NCBI GenBank assembly: GCA_003385635.1
Contig: QQUY01000001.1
Location: 1,899,001 to 1,963,000 of the forward strand
Length of the DNA: 64,000 nt
Direction: 5' to 3'
DNA from: Acidobacteriota bacterium
GTDB taxonomy: Bacteria > Acidobacteriota > Blastocatellia > Pyrinomonadales > Pyrinomonadaceae
Made by a program: the position numbers and the translations under genes. A model generated the notes under the pieces. The model saw nothing but the letters and a program-made list of their open reading frames with translations. It was not told where the DNA came from and ran no database searches. Of this stretch, positions 24,765 through 33,759 are shown one piece after another (position 1 is the stretch's first letter; each line of letters begins with the position of its first letter).

Positions 24765-26153
24765 ATGATTTACAAAGCTAAAGAGAGAATCGGGGCACTG
24801 ACAGTCGTACTGCTTTTTGCGACGCTCTTGATCAGCCCCGTTATCGGACAGAACAGGTCCGCAGGCAAAGAGACGGCTAGAAAGTCCGGTCTTGCAGACA
24901 TCCCGACTCTTGTAAGTCTCTCAAACAGCGCCAAGGTAGGTGAGACAGTCCGATTTGTTGGTTCGCAGTTCAAGGCAAACGAAACCATTACCATCAGTGT
25001 TCAATCGGAAGACATTGAGACTGGATACCGCGCGCAGATCGAGGCCGATACCATCTATGCGGATATGAAAGGCAACTTCGTTTTCGAGGTTACTATTCCC
25101 GACCACGGTAGATTTGTTGTTTCGGCAAAGGGGTCGATCTCGAATGCCAACGCGTCGAGAATCATTCATAGTGATTCGCTTACGCCGGCACCTATATTCG
25201 TCAGCGGCAATCCCAATTGTGAGGTCCTAAACGCAAACAACGGCCAGTTTCCAAGCATTACTTCTGACTACGGATTCAAGCTCGATTTTTCGTCGCCAAA
25301 CGGGACCTTTCCGATCGTGAACAGCGATTCTCCTGCGACTGAACTTCTGGGGGGTGCGCCTGCGGAACCTGGCAACTCCGTGACGGTAAGTACGGTTGGA
25401 AGAGACGTGAGCTGGTCGTCGACGCGGCCGATCTCGGCGGTGATAATCAAGGGCGGACCAAATGCAAACGTTTACGTATATGATCCCGATGCTCTCGGTG
25501 ATAACGGTACGCTTACGACCCCGAACAACGGCGGTTTTGGCGTAAGCCACGTAACGTTTTGCTTCAAGCCCGTTGCGAAGATCATTGTCGTGAAACAGGC
25601 CAGCCCCCCGAGCTCGTTCCAGTTCGATTTCACAACGACTGGTCTCCCGGGCGGTGGCTCATTCTCGTTGACGGATGACGATATCAACTCGAACCCGATG
25701 GAAATGTTCATCACAACCGCGGGTAACAAGACGATCACGGAGTCTCTCCCCGCACCATACACATTGGTATCGATTGACTGCGTCTCGCAAAACGGGACTT
25801 CGACAATAAATTCTGAGGCAGTTCCTACAGCCGACGTAGACCTGGCGAGTGGCGATGTAGTGACATGTACATTCTTCAATGACTTTCTGACCGCGGTCGA
25901 AGCAACAGTTTCTGGGCGCGTGACCGATGAAAACGGGCGTGCGATCGCTGGTGCGTGGGTTACGGCTGTAGACGGAAGTGGAAATTCACGGTCCGCGAGG
26001 ACGAACATGTTTGGCTTCTATTCGGTAAATGAACTTGAAGCAGGTACATCCTTATCTTTGCAAGTCTCACACAAAGGCTATCGATTCCCAACCCGTTTTG
26101 TTGAACTCAACGAAGGTGAGTTGACCGTTAACTTCGAAGGCAGTCAGCGATAG
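24765..26153 (+). CDS. secreted protein with C-terminal carboxypeptidase-regulatory-like domain (array member 2)
   Basis: 462 aa from the ATG at 24765, which has GGAG 7 nt upstream; the track start is 27 nt earlier. The architecture is the same as member 1 and the identity is clearly visible along the whole length: signal peptide (ALTVVLLFATLLISPVIGQ), VSLSNSAKVGETVRFVGSQFKANETITI, IIVVKQASPPSSFQFDFTTTGLPGG, TITESLPAPYTLVSIDC, and the C-terminal ATVSGRVTDENGRAIAGAWVTAVDGSGNSRSARTNMFGFYSVNELEAG. It is followed by a strong terminator. Its function is unknown but likely the same class of surface protein. Confidence 0.8.
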   Translation: MIYKAKERIGALTVVLLFATLLISPVIGQNRSAGKETARKSGLADIPTLVSLSNSAKVGETVRFVGSQFKANETITISVQSEDIETGYRAQIEADTIYADMKGNFVFEVTIPDHGRFVVSAKGSISNANASRIIHSDSLTPAPIFVSGNPNCEVLNANNGQFPSITSDYGFKLDFSSPNGTFPIVNSDSPATELLGGAPAEPGNSVTVSTVGRDVSWSSTRPISAVIIKGGPNANVYVYDPDALGDNGTLTTPNNGGFGVSHVTFCFKPVAKIIVVKQASPPSSFQFDFTTTGLPGGGSFSLTDDDINSNPMEMFITTAGNKTITESLPAPYTLVSIDCVSQNGTSTINSEAVPTADVDLASGDVVTCTFFNDFLTAVEATVSGRVTDENGRAIAGAWVTAVDGSGNSRSARTNMFGFYSVNELEAGTSLSLQVSHKGYRFPTRFVELNEGELTVNFEGSQR

Positions 26154-26575
26154 ACAGGATTAGGAAAAGTAGTTTAGGGCGGGCGCAATCTGCGCCCGTA
26201 TTTTTTTCTCAGGCCTCGGTTGGTGCCGTTGCTGACCGAGGCCTATTCTAATGAGCCGTTAGGTCGGGAAAGTATCAACCAGTTCTGAAAGCCATCGGAC
26301 CCGTCCACCTCGGTTGGTTTCCTACTTGGCCTCGCAGACTGACTCAATCCTTCAAATGGAGATCTTTTTCCGGGAGAAGCCCTCATATCCTGGAATATGG
26401 CGCTTAATAGCTCTTTAGGTCAGTCAAATGCAATAAATCGATGCGCCGTCCGGCGGCTTCCGTTTGAGGAGCTACCGACAAACATGGTCCGTGGTATGTA
26501 CCCGGCCAGAATTCAGATGACGGTATTTCTTCAGCTTCAACGCTCCCGCGTTCCTGGTTGGAGAAGGAGAACAAT
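26154..26575. other. terminator and long leader between array members 2 and 3
   Basis: 422 bp holding the terminator of member 2 and no supported gene. The 60-aa ORF at 26397 has no ribosome-binding site. The remainder is presumably promoter and leader for member 3. Confidence 0.4.
26180..26207 (+). terminator. terminator of array member 2
   Basis: CGGGCGCA-ATC-TGCGCCCG is a perfect 8-bp stem followed by TATTTTTTT. Confidence 0.9.
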
Positions 26576-28021
26576 ATGAACACGCTTGTAAAAAGAATTC
26601 CTCAGTCGCTTGCAGTATTTACTCTGGTTGCGGCCTTCGCGACTACAGCAGTCGCGCAGATCTTCTACGTCCCGAAAGGTGCAAACGCCTCCTCTCCCGC
26701 GCCGATATTAAAGAGCGCTGAAAGCCGAATAATCACGGGAGAGAACGGGGTGGTCTACGGATCCAGATTCGTTCCGAATGAAGCAGTTGTCATTACGATA
26801 ATGCGTCCGGATGCTGCAGAAGGGCTGGCAGGACCTTACGAGTATGCTTCTGTTTCGGCCGACTTAAACGGAAACTTCGTGTACAGCAGAAAGCTCGATG
26901 TTCGGGGAACCCACACATTCACCGCAAAAGGGGCGGTATCCGGGATCGAGGTAAGCAGTTCAATTACTTCAGGCGGCGGCGGACCGACTCCGAAAACACT
27001 TTCAGGCCACAAATCCTGCGCGGATATCAACGCAAAGAACTCGACGTTTCCGACGATCACGTCCGACTACGGATTCAGGATCAGAGAATGGGGGCCAACC
27101 GGGACTTTTCCGCTCGTCGACAGTTCCGACCCGTACACGTTCATGACAGGCGGCGCTCCAGAGGATCCCGAAAACTCAGTTACGACCAGCTCGTGGTACT
27201 ACCAGCGAAGGCTCGCCTGGTCATCGACCAGACCGATCACGGCCGTTATCGTCACGAAACTCTACGGCAGCCATCGCTATTCGAACGTTTACATATACGA
27301 TCCGGCGTCGATGGGAGATAATGGTCCGCTTCGGGCGCCTTACGATCAGAAGATCTACTCGGTCGAGTTCTGCTTTGACGAAGAAGAGCCGGATGACCCT
27401 ATGGCAAGCCTGACCGTCGTCAAGCAGGCCTTCCCGGCAAGCAACTTCCAGTTCGAATTCCTGGTTGAGAACTACGCGGACCCCCAAACCTTTGATCAGC
27501 CTATGCTCTCGGACACTGATCCGGCCGGCAACAATGAGGATGAGTTCAATTCCAAGCAGTACGATGTAGAGAATTTCTCAGGCCCTGTCAGCATCACGGA
27601 GTCAAATCCTGCACCATACACACTTACAGGAATCGTGTGTGTTGATAACAACAACGGTGGCGCCGAGTTCGGCTCTTATACCGTGGACGGCAACACAGCT
27701 GATGTCTCCCTCTCGGACGGTGACGATGTAACGTGTACTTTCACGAACGACTTCGTTACCGCGGTTGAAGCGGTGGTGACCGGCCGGGTCCTCGACGCCA
27801 ACGGCACCCCTATATCGGGAGCCGGGATCATGGCTACTGACGGAAACGGCAACACTAAATACGCGATCACCAACCAGTTCGGCTACTATACGATTCGTGA
27901 GCTGGAAGCCGGCACCTCGCTGTATATGGAGGTTTCGCACAAGCGATATACCTTCCCGACAAGATTTGTCGAGTTGAATGAAGGCGAGATGACAATCGAT
28001 TTCCAGGGCGTTCGGCGATAG
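26576..28021 (+). CDS. secreted protein with C-terminal carboxypeptidase-regulatory-like domain (array member 3)
   Basis: 481 aa from the ATG at 26576, with AAGGAG 7 nt upstream. It is the most diverged member. The signal peptide (SLAVFTLVAAFATTAVAQ) leads into a different N-terminal region (FYVPKGANASSPAPILKSAES). From there it follows the same plan: YGSRFVPNEAVVITI, SDYGFRI...GTFPLVDS, LTVVKQAFPASNFQFEFLVENY, SITESNPAPYTLTGIVC, DDVTCTFTNDF and the C-terminal AVVTGRVLDANGTPISGAGIMATDGNGNTKYAITNQFGYYTIRELEAG...MTIDFQG. The conserved C-terminal domain and the varied N-terminus suggest a common anchoring or assembly module with diversified outer parts. Confidence 0.8.
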   Translation: MNTLVKRIPQSLAVFTLVAAFATTAVAQIFYVPKGANASSPAPILKSAESRIITGENGVVYGSRFVPNEAVVITIMRPDAAEGLAGPYEYASVSADLNGNFVYSRKLDVRGTHTFTAKGAVSGIEVSSSITSGGGGPTPKTLSGHKSCADINAKNSTFPTITSDYGFRIREWGPTGTFPLVDSSDPYTFMTGGAPEDPENSVTTSSWYYQRRLAWSSTRPITAVIVTKLYGSHRYSNVYIYDPASMGDNGPLRAPYDQKIYSVEFCFDEEEPDDPMASLTVVKQAFPASNFQFEFLVENYADPQTFDQPMLSDTDPAGNNEDEFNSKQYDVENFSGPVSITESNPAPYTLTGIVCVDNNNGGAEFGSYTVDGNTADVSLSDGDDVTCTFTNDFVTAVEAVVTGRVLDANGTPISGAGIMATDGNGNTKYAITNQFGYYTIRELEAGTSLYMEVSHKRYTFPTRFVELNEGEMTIDFQGVRR

Positions 28022-28044
28022 GCCGCTACTGAGTTCATTTGTTT

Positions 28045-28071
28045 AGGCTGTCCGCAGGGGCAGCCTTTTTT
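28045..28071 (+). terminator. terminator of array member 3
   Basis: AGGCTGTCC and GGGCAGCCT form a stem with one G-T pair, followed by TTTTTT. Confidence 0.8.
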
Positions 28072-28165
28072 GTTGGCGCGACCGGTCGATTGTCCGACAA
28101 GCCTCAGCTTGTCGAAGCGAGTTGTTGAGTGAAGACGGCGCAGGCTGAAGCTCGCGCGACAAAAG

Positions 28166-28195
28166 GAAATGGCCGCCCATCAGGACGGCCATTTC
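28166..28195 (-). terminator. terminator of glnA
   Basis: GAAATGGCCG and CGGCCATTTC form a 10-bp stem with a 10-nt loop. On the minus strand it is followed by CTTTTG. A separate short hairpin GACAAGC-CTCA-GCTTGTC sits at 28096-28113. Confidence 0.7.
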
Positions 28196-28226
28196 TCAGT
28201 TCCCTATTCACAACAACCAGGAGATA

Positions 28227-29648
28227 TCAGATGTCGTAGTACATCTGGTACTCAAGCGGATGCGGTCGAAGTTTCAGAACATCTACCTCGTTCTTGCGCT
28301 TATACTGGATCCAGCGTTCGACCAATTCGGTGGTAAAGACGTCGCCCTTTAGAAGGTATTCGTGATCCTTTTCAAGTTCATTCAACGCTTCTTCCAGCGT
28401 CCCCGGAAGCGAAGGCACATCCTTCAGCTCCTCAGGAGAAAGGTCGTAGATATCTTTATCAAGCGGCTCTCCGGGATCAATGCTGTTCTGTATTCCGTCA
28501 AGCCCGGCCATGAGTATGGCCGAGAATGCCAGATACGGATTACAGCTGGGGTCGGGAGGCCGGAATTCGATTCGTTTCGCTTTCGGACTTGACGAGAACA
28601 TCGGGATCCTTACAGCTGCCGACCGGTTCCTCGCAGAGTAAGCCAGGTTCACAGGCGCTTCGAATCCCGGAACCAACCTCTTGAAGCTGTTAGTCGTCGG
28701 CGCCGCGAATGCGATCAGCGACTTCGCGTGTTTTAGAAGTCCTCCGATATAGAACTTTGCCATTTCGGAGAGGCCCGCGTACTCATCACCCGCAAAGAGC
28801 GGTTCGTCATCTTTCCAAAGCGAACTGTGACAGTGCATCCCCGAACCGTTGTCACCAAACAGAGGCTTCGGCATGAACGTCGCGGTCTTCCCGTGAGCAT
28901 AAGCGGTGTTCTTGACGATGTTTTTGAACAGCATCAGATTGTCCGCCGTGTATAGAAGGTTCGAGTACTGGAAATCGATCTCACACTGTCCCGCCGTCGC
29001 CACTTCATGGTGATGGCACTCGACGTGGATGCCTACTTCCCCAAGTATCAGCGAAATAGTGTTCCTCAGGTCGATCAGCGAATCGACTGGGGCAACCGGT
29101 ACGTATCCTTCCTTTGAACGGATGTGATATCCAAGATTCGGATTGAACTCGTCCCCTTTTCTGGCAGCATTCCAGTGGCCTTCCTCCGAATCCACCGTAT
29201 AGCCCGCAGACTGCTGCTGGTTGTGAAAATTAACGTTGTCAAAGACAAAGAACTCCGCTTCCGGTCCTACAAATACCGTGTCAGCGATCCCTGTGAACTG
29301 AAGATAACTCTCGGCACGTTCCGCGACCGAACGGGGATCGAGGCCGTAACCCTCCTTGGTGATCGGATCGACCACGTTCGCGATCAGACAGATCGTCGTT
29401 TCCTCGGCAAACGGATCAACCCAGCATCGGGAGGGGTCCGGGATCAGAAGCATGTCTGATTCGTTAATCGCCGCCCAGCCCCTTAAAGATGATCCGTCAA
29501 ATCCGAATCCGTCCTCAAAGCTGTCTTCAGTAAGCTGCTCGATCGGAAACGTCAGGTGGTTCCACGACCCGACTAGATCCGTAAACCGGACCGACACAAA
29601 ACGGGCCTCCTGATCAGTTGCATAACTGATTATGTTCTTCGCGTTCAT
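28227..29648 (-). CDS. glnA: type I glutamine synthetase
   Basis: 473 aa, complete. It makes glutamine from glutamate, ammonia and ATP as a cytosolic dodecamer, the core of ammonia assimilation. Visible signatures are [16 protein letters not shown] near the N-terminus, [10 protein letters not shown] with metal ligands, [15 protein letters not shown], the ATP-binding [27 protein letters not shown] and the C-terminal [31 protein letters not shown] near residue 400 keeps the tyrosine that is adenylylated in the GSI-beta group, so control by GlnE is possible. CAGGAGAACAA precedes the ATG. No PII or GlnE gene is in the window. Confidence 0.97.
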   Translation of the reverse strand: MNAKNIISYATDQEARFVSVRFTDLVGSWNHLTFPIEQLTEDSFEDGFGFDGSSLRGWAAINESDMLLIPDPSRCWVDPFAEETTICLIANVVDPITKEGYGLDPRSVAERAESYLQFTGIADTVFVGPEAEFFVFDNVNFHNQQQSAGYTVDSEEGHWNAARKGDEFNPNLGYHIRSKEGYVPVAPVDSLIDLRNTISLILGEVGIHVECHHHEVATAGQCEIDFQYSNLLYTADNLMLFKNIVKNTAYAHGKTATFMPKPLFGDNGSGMHCHSSLWKDDEPLFAGDEYAGLSEMAKFYIGGLLKHAKSLIAFAAPTTNSFKRLVPGFEAPVNLAYSARNRSAAVRIPMFSSSPKAKRIEFRPPDPSCNPYLAFSAILMAGLDGIQNSIDPGEPLDKDIYDLSPEELKDVPSLPGTLEEALNELEKDHEYLLKGDVFTTELVERWIQYKRKNEVDVLKLRPHPLEYQMYYDI

Positions 29649-29730
29649 TTGTTCTCCTGAATAATAGAATGGTTCTCCGGGTGCCGGAGGACGTGCAATA
29701 AGAGCGTGGTAAAAAAGGGCATTTTACAAT

Positions 29731-29765
29731 ACGAAAACGCAACTTCAAAACATGAAGCTGCGTTT
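29731..29765 (-). terminator. terminator after the 562-aa membrane protein gene
   Basis: AAACGCA-ACTTCA...TGAAGC-TGCGTTT folds into an interrupted stem that on the minus strand runs into TTTTCGTATT. Confidence 0.5.
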
Positions 29766-29792
29766 CCCTTTTGTCCGGGTTTTTACAGTTCC

Positions 29793-31481
29793 TTAGTCGA
29801 TGACAACCACCGAACTCATCGATACGTATCCGACTTTTTGGCCCTTTGTGTCAAGGAAGTTTATCTGGCTGAATCCCTTGTCGGCTCCGGTCGCGAGAAA
29901 CCGTTTCATCATCTCTTCCTTTTGCGGCTTGGTGAGTTTCGCCCACTCCTCATTTGTTATCGCATATGCGATGTCTTTGTTTATCCGTGCCGAATTGATG
30001 TACGTCGCAAACTCTGAATCCTCAAGGTTCATTTCCTGTATCTGGCCAGAGGAGACCGGATCGGATGAAGGGATCAAGTAGCCGCTGAAGAAGAAATAGA
30101 AGATGCCGAACGCCACCGTCAATGCCGTGGCAATGACCAGCTTCTTGTTCGCTTTGTACCACTCCGCCTTTTCCTTAGCGATCTTGGTCGAAGCCTGGCT
30201 TATCTTTTCTACATTGAAGACCTTCTCTTTAGCCTTGGCGCTCTGGACCTGTGCCTCCGCTTTCGCGATCTCATCTTCCTGATGGGCCTCGAATACCTTC
30301 CGGATCGCTTCCGTAATCGCGCTGTCGGTCAGAAATCCGTACTGGTCGTTGAGTTCCGCCGGCCGCTCGCCGCCGTACTCGTTCTCGATCAGTTCGAGGT
30401 ACCTGTTTCCCACTTCAACATTGCATCTGATGGCCGCTGCAACTATGTCCGGGGCGAAGAAACTCTCGTTTGCCTTTTCTTTGAACTCATTCAGCCTTCG
30501 GAAGAAGTCCTTTGAAACGAGATCGTCAAAACTGTGAGCCTTTCTTACTTCGTCGATGAAGTCATTGAAGCCCATCGCGCCAAACGCAAGTTCCTGATTC
30601 TCCTCGTCGGTGGAATAAAGTGGAACACTTGCCCAGTCTTTGTATAGATCCTGTATGTCAAGAACAAGAGACTCGACCGGAAGCGTCGCTTCTCTCCTGC
30701 CATCGCCGGCATCAGCCGTGTAGAGCTTCGTAATGATCAGGTCAAACTTGGCCCGGACGAGTTCGGAGAACGGCGCATTCCTGAAGAATCTCGCGAGTGC
30801 GAGCAGCGCCTGGGAACTAAGCGCCGGGACTGCTGTATCACAGTAGGAACGGAGATTCTCGACCGTCAGCTCCTTGTCGCGGATCGTGAGCGCGGAATAC
30901 CAGTTCTCTGTTTCCTGCAGCAGCAGAAATTCGATCTCGGCAACCTCAGCAGAATTCGCCTCTTCGTCCAACTGGAGGAACTTGTGAAGCGACTGTTTTA
31001 CCTTTAGGTCGTCGTAGGGAGCGGAATTGATCTTCGCCTGCTCTTTCTCGATCCTCGTGATTATGTGGTCGACCATCTGCAGGGTCTTGACCTCGTCGGT
31101 CGCCCTGCGTCTGAAGTACTCTTTACCCGTTTCAGCGGATGCTTTCGCCGCCTCCGGCCTTACATCGCGAGCTTGCTCCGCAACTTCGGTTTGATCATCA
31201 AAGGAAGTGTCGATCTCAAATTCGGCCGTATCTCCCAACGCCTCATAGTTTGAGTCGCCAAGATCCCAGCCTTCGTTCTCTTCGATCGAAGGCTCAGTAG
31301 CGACCGATTGGCCTTTTCCGTTTGAAGAAGCTTCCTCCCCGACCTCGGGCGAAGGAGGCATCGAATCGGCATCAACGGCCTCACTGGCACTTTTTCTGCC
31401 AGTTGAACGAGACTCGATCACGGTCTCCTCGAGCAAGTTCTCTTCTTTCAACTCTTCGACGAGATCTTCAAATAGGCTCAT
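29793..31481 (-). CDS. large single-span membrane protein of unknown function
   Basis: 562 aa with no recognised family. The N-terminal 130 residues are acidic and low in complexity. Residues about 130-420 form a mostly helical cytosolic region (for example RATDEVKTLQMVDHIITRIEKEQAKIN). A charged coiled-coil stretch (EAQVQSAKAKEKVFNVEKISQASTKIAKEKAEW) precedes a single transmembrane helix at about 445-470 (KKLVIATALTVAFGIFYFFFSGYLI). A C-terminal domain of about 95 residues lies outside and ends in VGYVSMSSVVVID. It follows a type IV pilin-like gene by 88 bp on the same strand, so a link to pilus or secretion machinery is possible. Confidence 0.6.
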   Translation of the reverse strand: MSLFEDLVEELKEENLLEETVIESRSTGRKSASEAVDADSMPPSPEVGEEASSNGKGQSVATEPSIEENEGWDLGDSNYEALGDTAEFEIDTSFDDQTEVAEQARDVRPEAAKASAETGKEYFRRRATDEVKTLQMVDHIITRIEKEQAKINSAPYDDLKVKQSLHKFLQLDEEANSAEVAEIEFLLLQETENWYSALTIRDKELTVENLRSYCDTAVPALSSQALLALARFFRNAPFSELVRAKFDLIITKLYTADAGDGRREATLPVESLVLDIQDLYKDWASVPLYSTDEENQELAFGAMGFNDFIDEVRKAHSFDDLVSKDFFRRLNEFKEKANESFFAPDIVAAAIRCNVEVGNRYLELIENEYGGERPAELNDQYGFLTDSAITEAIRKVFEAHQEDEIAKAEAQVQSAKAKEKVFNVEKISQASTKIAKEKAEWYKANKKLVIATALTVAFGIFYFFFSGYLIPSSDPVSSGQIQEMNLEDSEFATYINSARINKDIAYAITNEEWAKLTKPQKEEMMKRFLATGADKGFSQINFLDTKGQKVGYVSMSSVVVID

Positions 31482-31528
31482 GATGTTGGATACGCTGGGG
31501 AGGCAGTTGGATGGGATTTGTGTGGACT

Positions 31529-31550
31529 GCGGCCGGCTGGAGCCGGCCGC
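31529..31550. other. GC-rich perfect hairpin between pilin and downstream gene
   Basis: GCGGCCGGCT and AGCCGGCCGC form a 10-bp stem with a 2-nt loop and no T tract. It may stabilise the 3' end of the pilin transcript or attenuate read-through into the 562-aa gene. Confidence 0.45.
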
Positions 31551-31568
31551 GCAAGACCAAACCGGACT

Positions 31569-31988
31569 CTATGGAAAGATCTGAGTGATCTGGCCGCTGG
31601 CGTCCAGCGAAATCACATAAGGCTGGTTGTGATAGTTCGAGGCCTTCGATGCGATCACGGTAAAATTATCGCGAAGCTGGGTGTCGGTCGGTGCGGCGGG
31701 GCTCATCGTGAACGTATAGATGCCACGCTGAACATCGCTGCCGACCGTCGTTCCAAGGCGGTTGTTCTCAGCAGCGTTCAGCTCATCGAGCCTCGCATAC
31801 CGCCCATTCGCCGTGTAGTAATTGACCTGAGAGGAAGAAAACGTCTTGAGGCTTGCGAACACGCTGCCGTTCTCAGCTGCGCCGACGGCGGACATCAAGT
31901 AGGGCACCGCTATCGACGAAAGCACCATGATTATTACAGCGACGAGCAGCAGTTCTATGAGGGAGAATCCTTTTTGATTTTTGTCCAT
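31569..31988 (-). CDS. type IV pilin-like / pseudopilin protein
   Basis: 139 aa from the ATG at 31988 (GGAG 7 nt upstream). The prepilin signal MDKNQKG^FSLIELLLVAVIIMVLSSIAVPYLMSA has the Gly cleavage site, Phe+1, Glu+5 and the long hydrophobic N-terminal helix. The globular part (residues about 35-139) contains VNYYTANGRYARLDELN and IYTFTMSPAAPTDTQLRDNFTVIASK, a pattern common in GspG-like major pseudopilins and minor pilins. No assembly ATPase, prepilin peptidase or secretin is in the window, so it is an orphan here. Confidence 0.88.
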   Translation of the reverse strand: MDKNQKGFSLIELLLVAVIIMVLSSIAVPYLMSAVGAAENGSVFASLKTFSSSQVNYYTANGRYARLDELNAAENNRLGTTVGSDVQRGIYTFTMSPAAPTDTQLRDNFTVIASKASNYHNQPYVISLDASGQITQIFP

Positions 31989-32507
31989 TTTTATACTCCA
32001 TTGAGGTCGAGAAAGAATCATACTGACAATAAATGACACTAAATCTTGACAAGTAATGGCATCTTGACCGAACTATTCCCTTGCTCTCATACGAAAAACC
32101 CTTTCGTTTCAGGGCCCGCTACCGAATTGCACAAGTTGCTGCGGGCTTCATTCACAAGAAGGTGCAACGGTTGTGCCAAAAACGATGAAAGGGCTCAGAG
32201 AAAACTTCCCCAAAAGCGTCTTGATTTATGTTAGTCTTATCTGAACTCGCAAGTGCTAGTGGCGGAATACCTTCCTTTCCCGTATTGGATTGCCGAGTTA
32301 TCCTCTGATCCGGTCACTCCCGGTGCAATTCGATCCGGTCCAGATACGATCAGATGTCGCGGGCCGATTTCGGAGGGTTCCCGAACCGGGAATCATTAGC
32401 GGTAGCAACGTCCGTACTAGAACGCAGGGTTTGCCAAATCCTCAAAATTAATATAAGAATTAGGTTTTTTGTTTGAGCAATCTTTCGGCCAAGAAACCGG
32501 AGAAACA
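31989..32507. other. 519-bp divergent intergenic region
   Basis: It separates the pilin (minus) from the DHS-like gene (plus). No gene is supported. The right end (about 32440-32475) is AT-rich and would suit a promoter for the DHS-like gene, but I cannot fix the boxes. Confidence 0.4.
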
Positions 32508-33569
32508 ATGGTAGCGAAGAAAAAGTCAAAATCCTCAAAATTTTTAACTGTACCCACCCGTCCGATTCCCGTTGATCGGGACCGATCCGTCGCGGGAATG
32601 CTTGAAAAGATGGAAGGCGCCGGCTTTGGCGCCAAGCAGTTGGCCGAAGCACACCGCATATGGATCGATATGCTTGATGACAATGTGACGATCTTTTTGT
32701 GCGGGACCGACAATCTCGTTCCGGCTGGCCTCCGAAGGCTATTCGCCTACATCGTCAAGAACCGCTTCGTCGATGTGCTTGTCCTTTCAGGCACCGTCCT
32801 TTTTCACGATATTCACGAGACCCTCGGCAGGAACCATTATCAGGCTCACCCAAGCATGGACGACGAAGAGCTTGCTGCCGCTGAAGTAACGCGCATCGGT
32901 GATCTCCTTTCGAACGACGAAGAATACCAGGAAGCCGATGAATGGATCGGTAGCGTGATCAATCAGCTTGAGCTGTCCAGAGCTTATTCGGTGCGCGAGT
33001 TTCTTCATCTTGTCGGGCGCGAACTCGCGGAGATCGCGCACGAAGATGGGATTTTGACGTCAGCGTTCAAGGCCCGTGTTCCGGTATTCTGCCCTGATCT
33101 ATTGGCTTCGCCGCTTTCGGTGGGAATCAACAGGTGCCGATTCGAAAAGAAAGTGCCTTTCACGCTCGATATTTCCCAGGACTCGATCGAAATGATGCAG
33201 ATCTCGCAGAAGACGAGAAACTCGGGGGTGATCTCCCTTGGAAGCATCAGCGGCGTCAAGATGCTGAATGCGACGGAGATGTCGGCGTACATCACGCATT
33301 CGAAGCCGAGAGGCCACAAATACGCGATATCGATCAACACTGATGCGGTACCCCTTCATATCAGGACCCCGTCGATCGCGGGACCGCACACCGAGGTATT
33401 CGGCCGTTTGATGAAGAACGCCGTGACATCATTCGTGCCCAGTGATCCTTCGATAGCGCTACCGATGCTGGTGACCGCCTTGTCGCAGACCGCTGCGAAG
33501 TTCATCAAGGCCAGAAAGCACCCTCAGTTCACGCTGATCGGTAAAGAACTTGGGATCGAGATCCCGTAA
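32508..33569 (+). CDS. deoxyhypusine synthase family protein, catalytic lysine replaced
   Basis: 353 aa from the ATG at 32508 (GGAG upstream). It belongs to the deoxyhypusine/homospermidine synthase fold: an NAD-binding strand LVLSGTVLFHDIHETLGRNHYQ, PVFCPDLLASPLSVGI, GVISLGSISGVKMLNATEM, GHKYAISINTD and a C-terminal FVPSDPSIALPMLVTALSQTAAKFI. Bacterial relatives usually make homospermidine or modify polyamines. Aligned by eye without gaps to the eukaryotic enzyme, the aminobutyl-accepting lysine of the WGK motif is arginine here (VFGRL). The usual reaction may therefore be lost or changed. It is a single gene with its own terminator. Confidence 0.82.
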   Translation: MVAKKKSKSSKFLTVPTRPIPVDRDRSVAGMLEKMEGAGFGAKQLAEAHRIWIDMLDDNVTIFLCGTDNLVPAGLRRLFAYIVKNRFVDVLVLSGTVLFHDIHETLGRNHYQAHPSMDDEELAAAEVTRIGDLLSNDEEYQEADEWIGSVINQLELSRAYSVREFLHLVGRELAEIAHEDGILTSAFKARVPVFCPDLLASPLSVGINRCRFEKKVPFTLDISQDSIEMMQISQKTRNSGVISLGSISGVKMLNATEMSAYITHSKPRGHKYAISINTDAVPLHIRTPSIAGPHTEVFGRLMKNAVTSFVPSDPSIALPMLVTALSQTAAKFIKARKHPQFTLIGKELGIEIP

Positions 33570-33595
33570 CGATCGGAAATTCCGTCGCGAAATCA

Positions 33596-33626
33596 AAGGC
33601 CGGCCTCAGGAGGGCTGGCCTTTTTT
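33596..33626 (+). terminator. terminator of the DHS-like gene
   Basis: AAGGCCGGCC and GGCTGGCCTT pair with one mismatch-type position, followed by TTTTT. Confidence 0.8.
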
Positions 33627-33759
33627 GATTTCGAACAGGGTACGGCAGGAGTCTCGGGTATGGCCCAGGGAACTGGATTGCAGGACAGTGCAACGCTTCT
33701 AATCGAAATTCGTTTGCGATATTATTTCGACAATTGTCTTTTTGATACGGAGTTACTAA

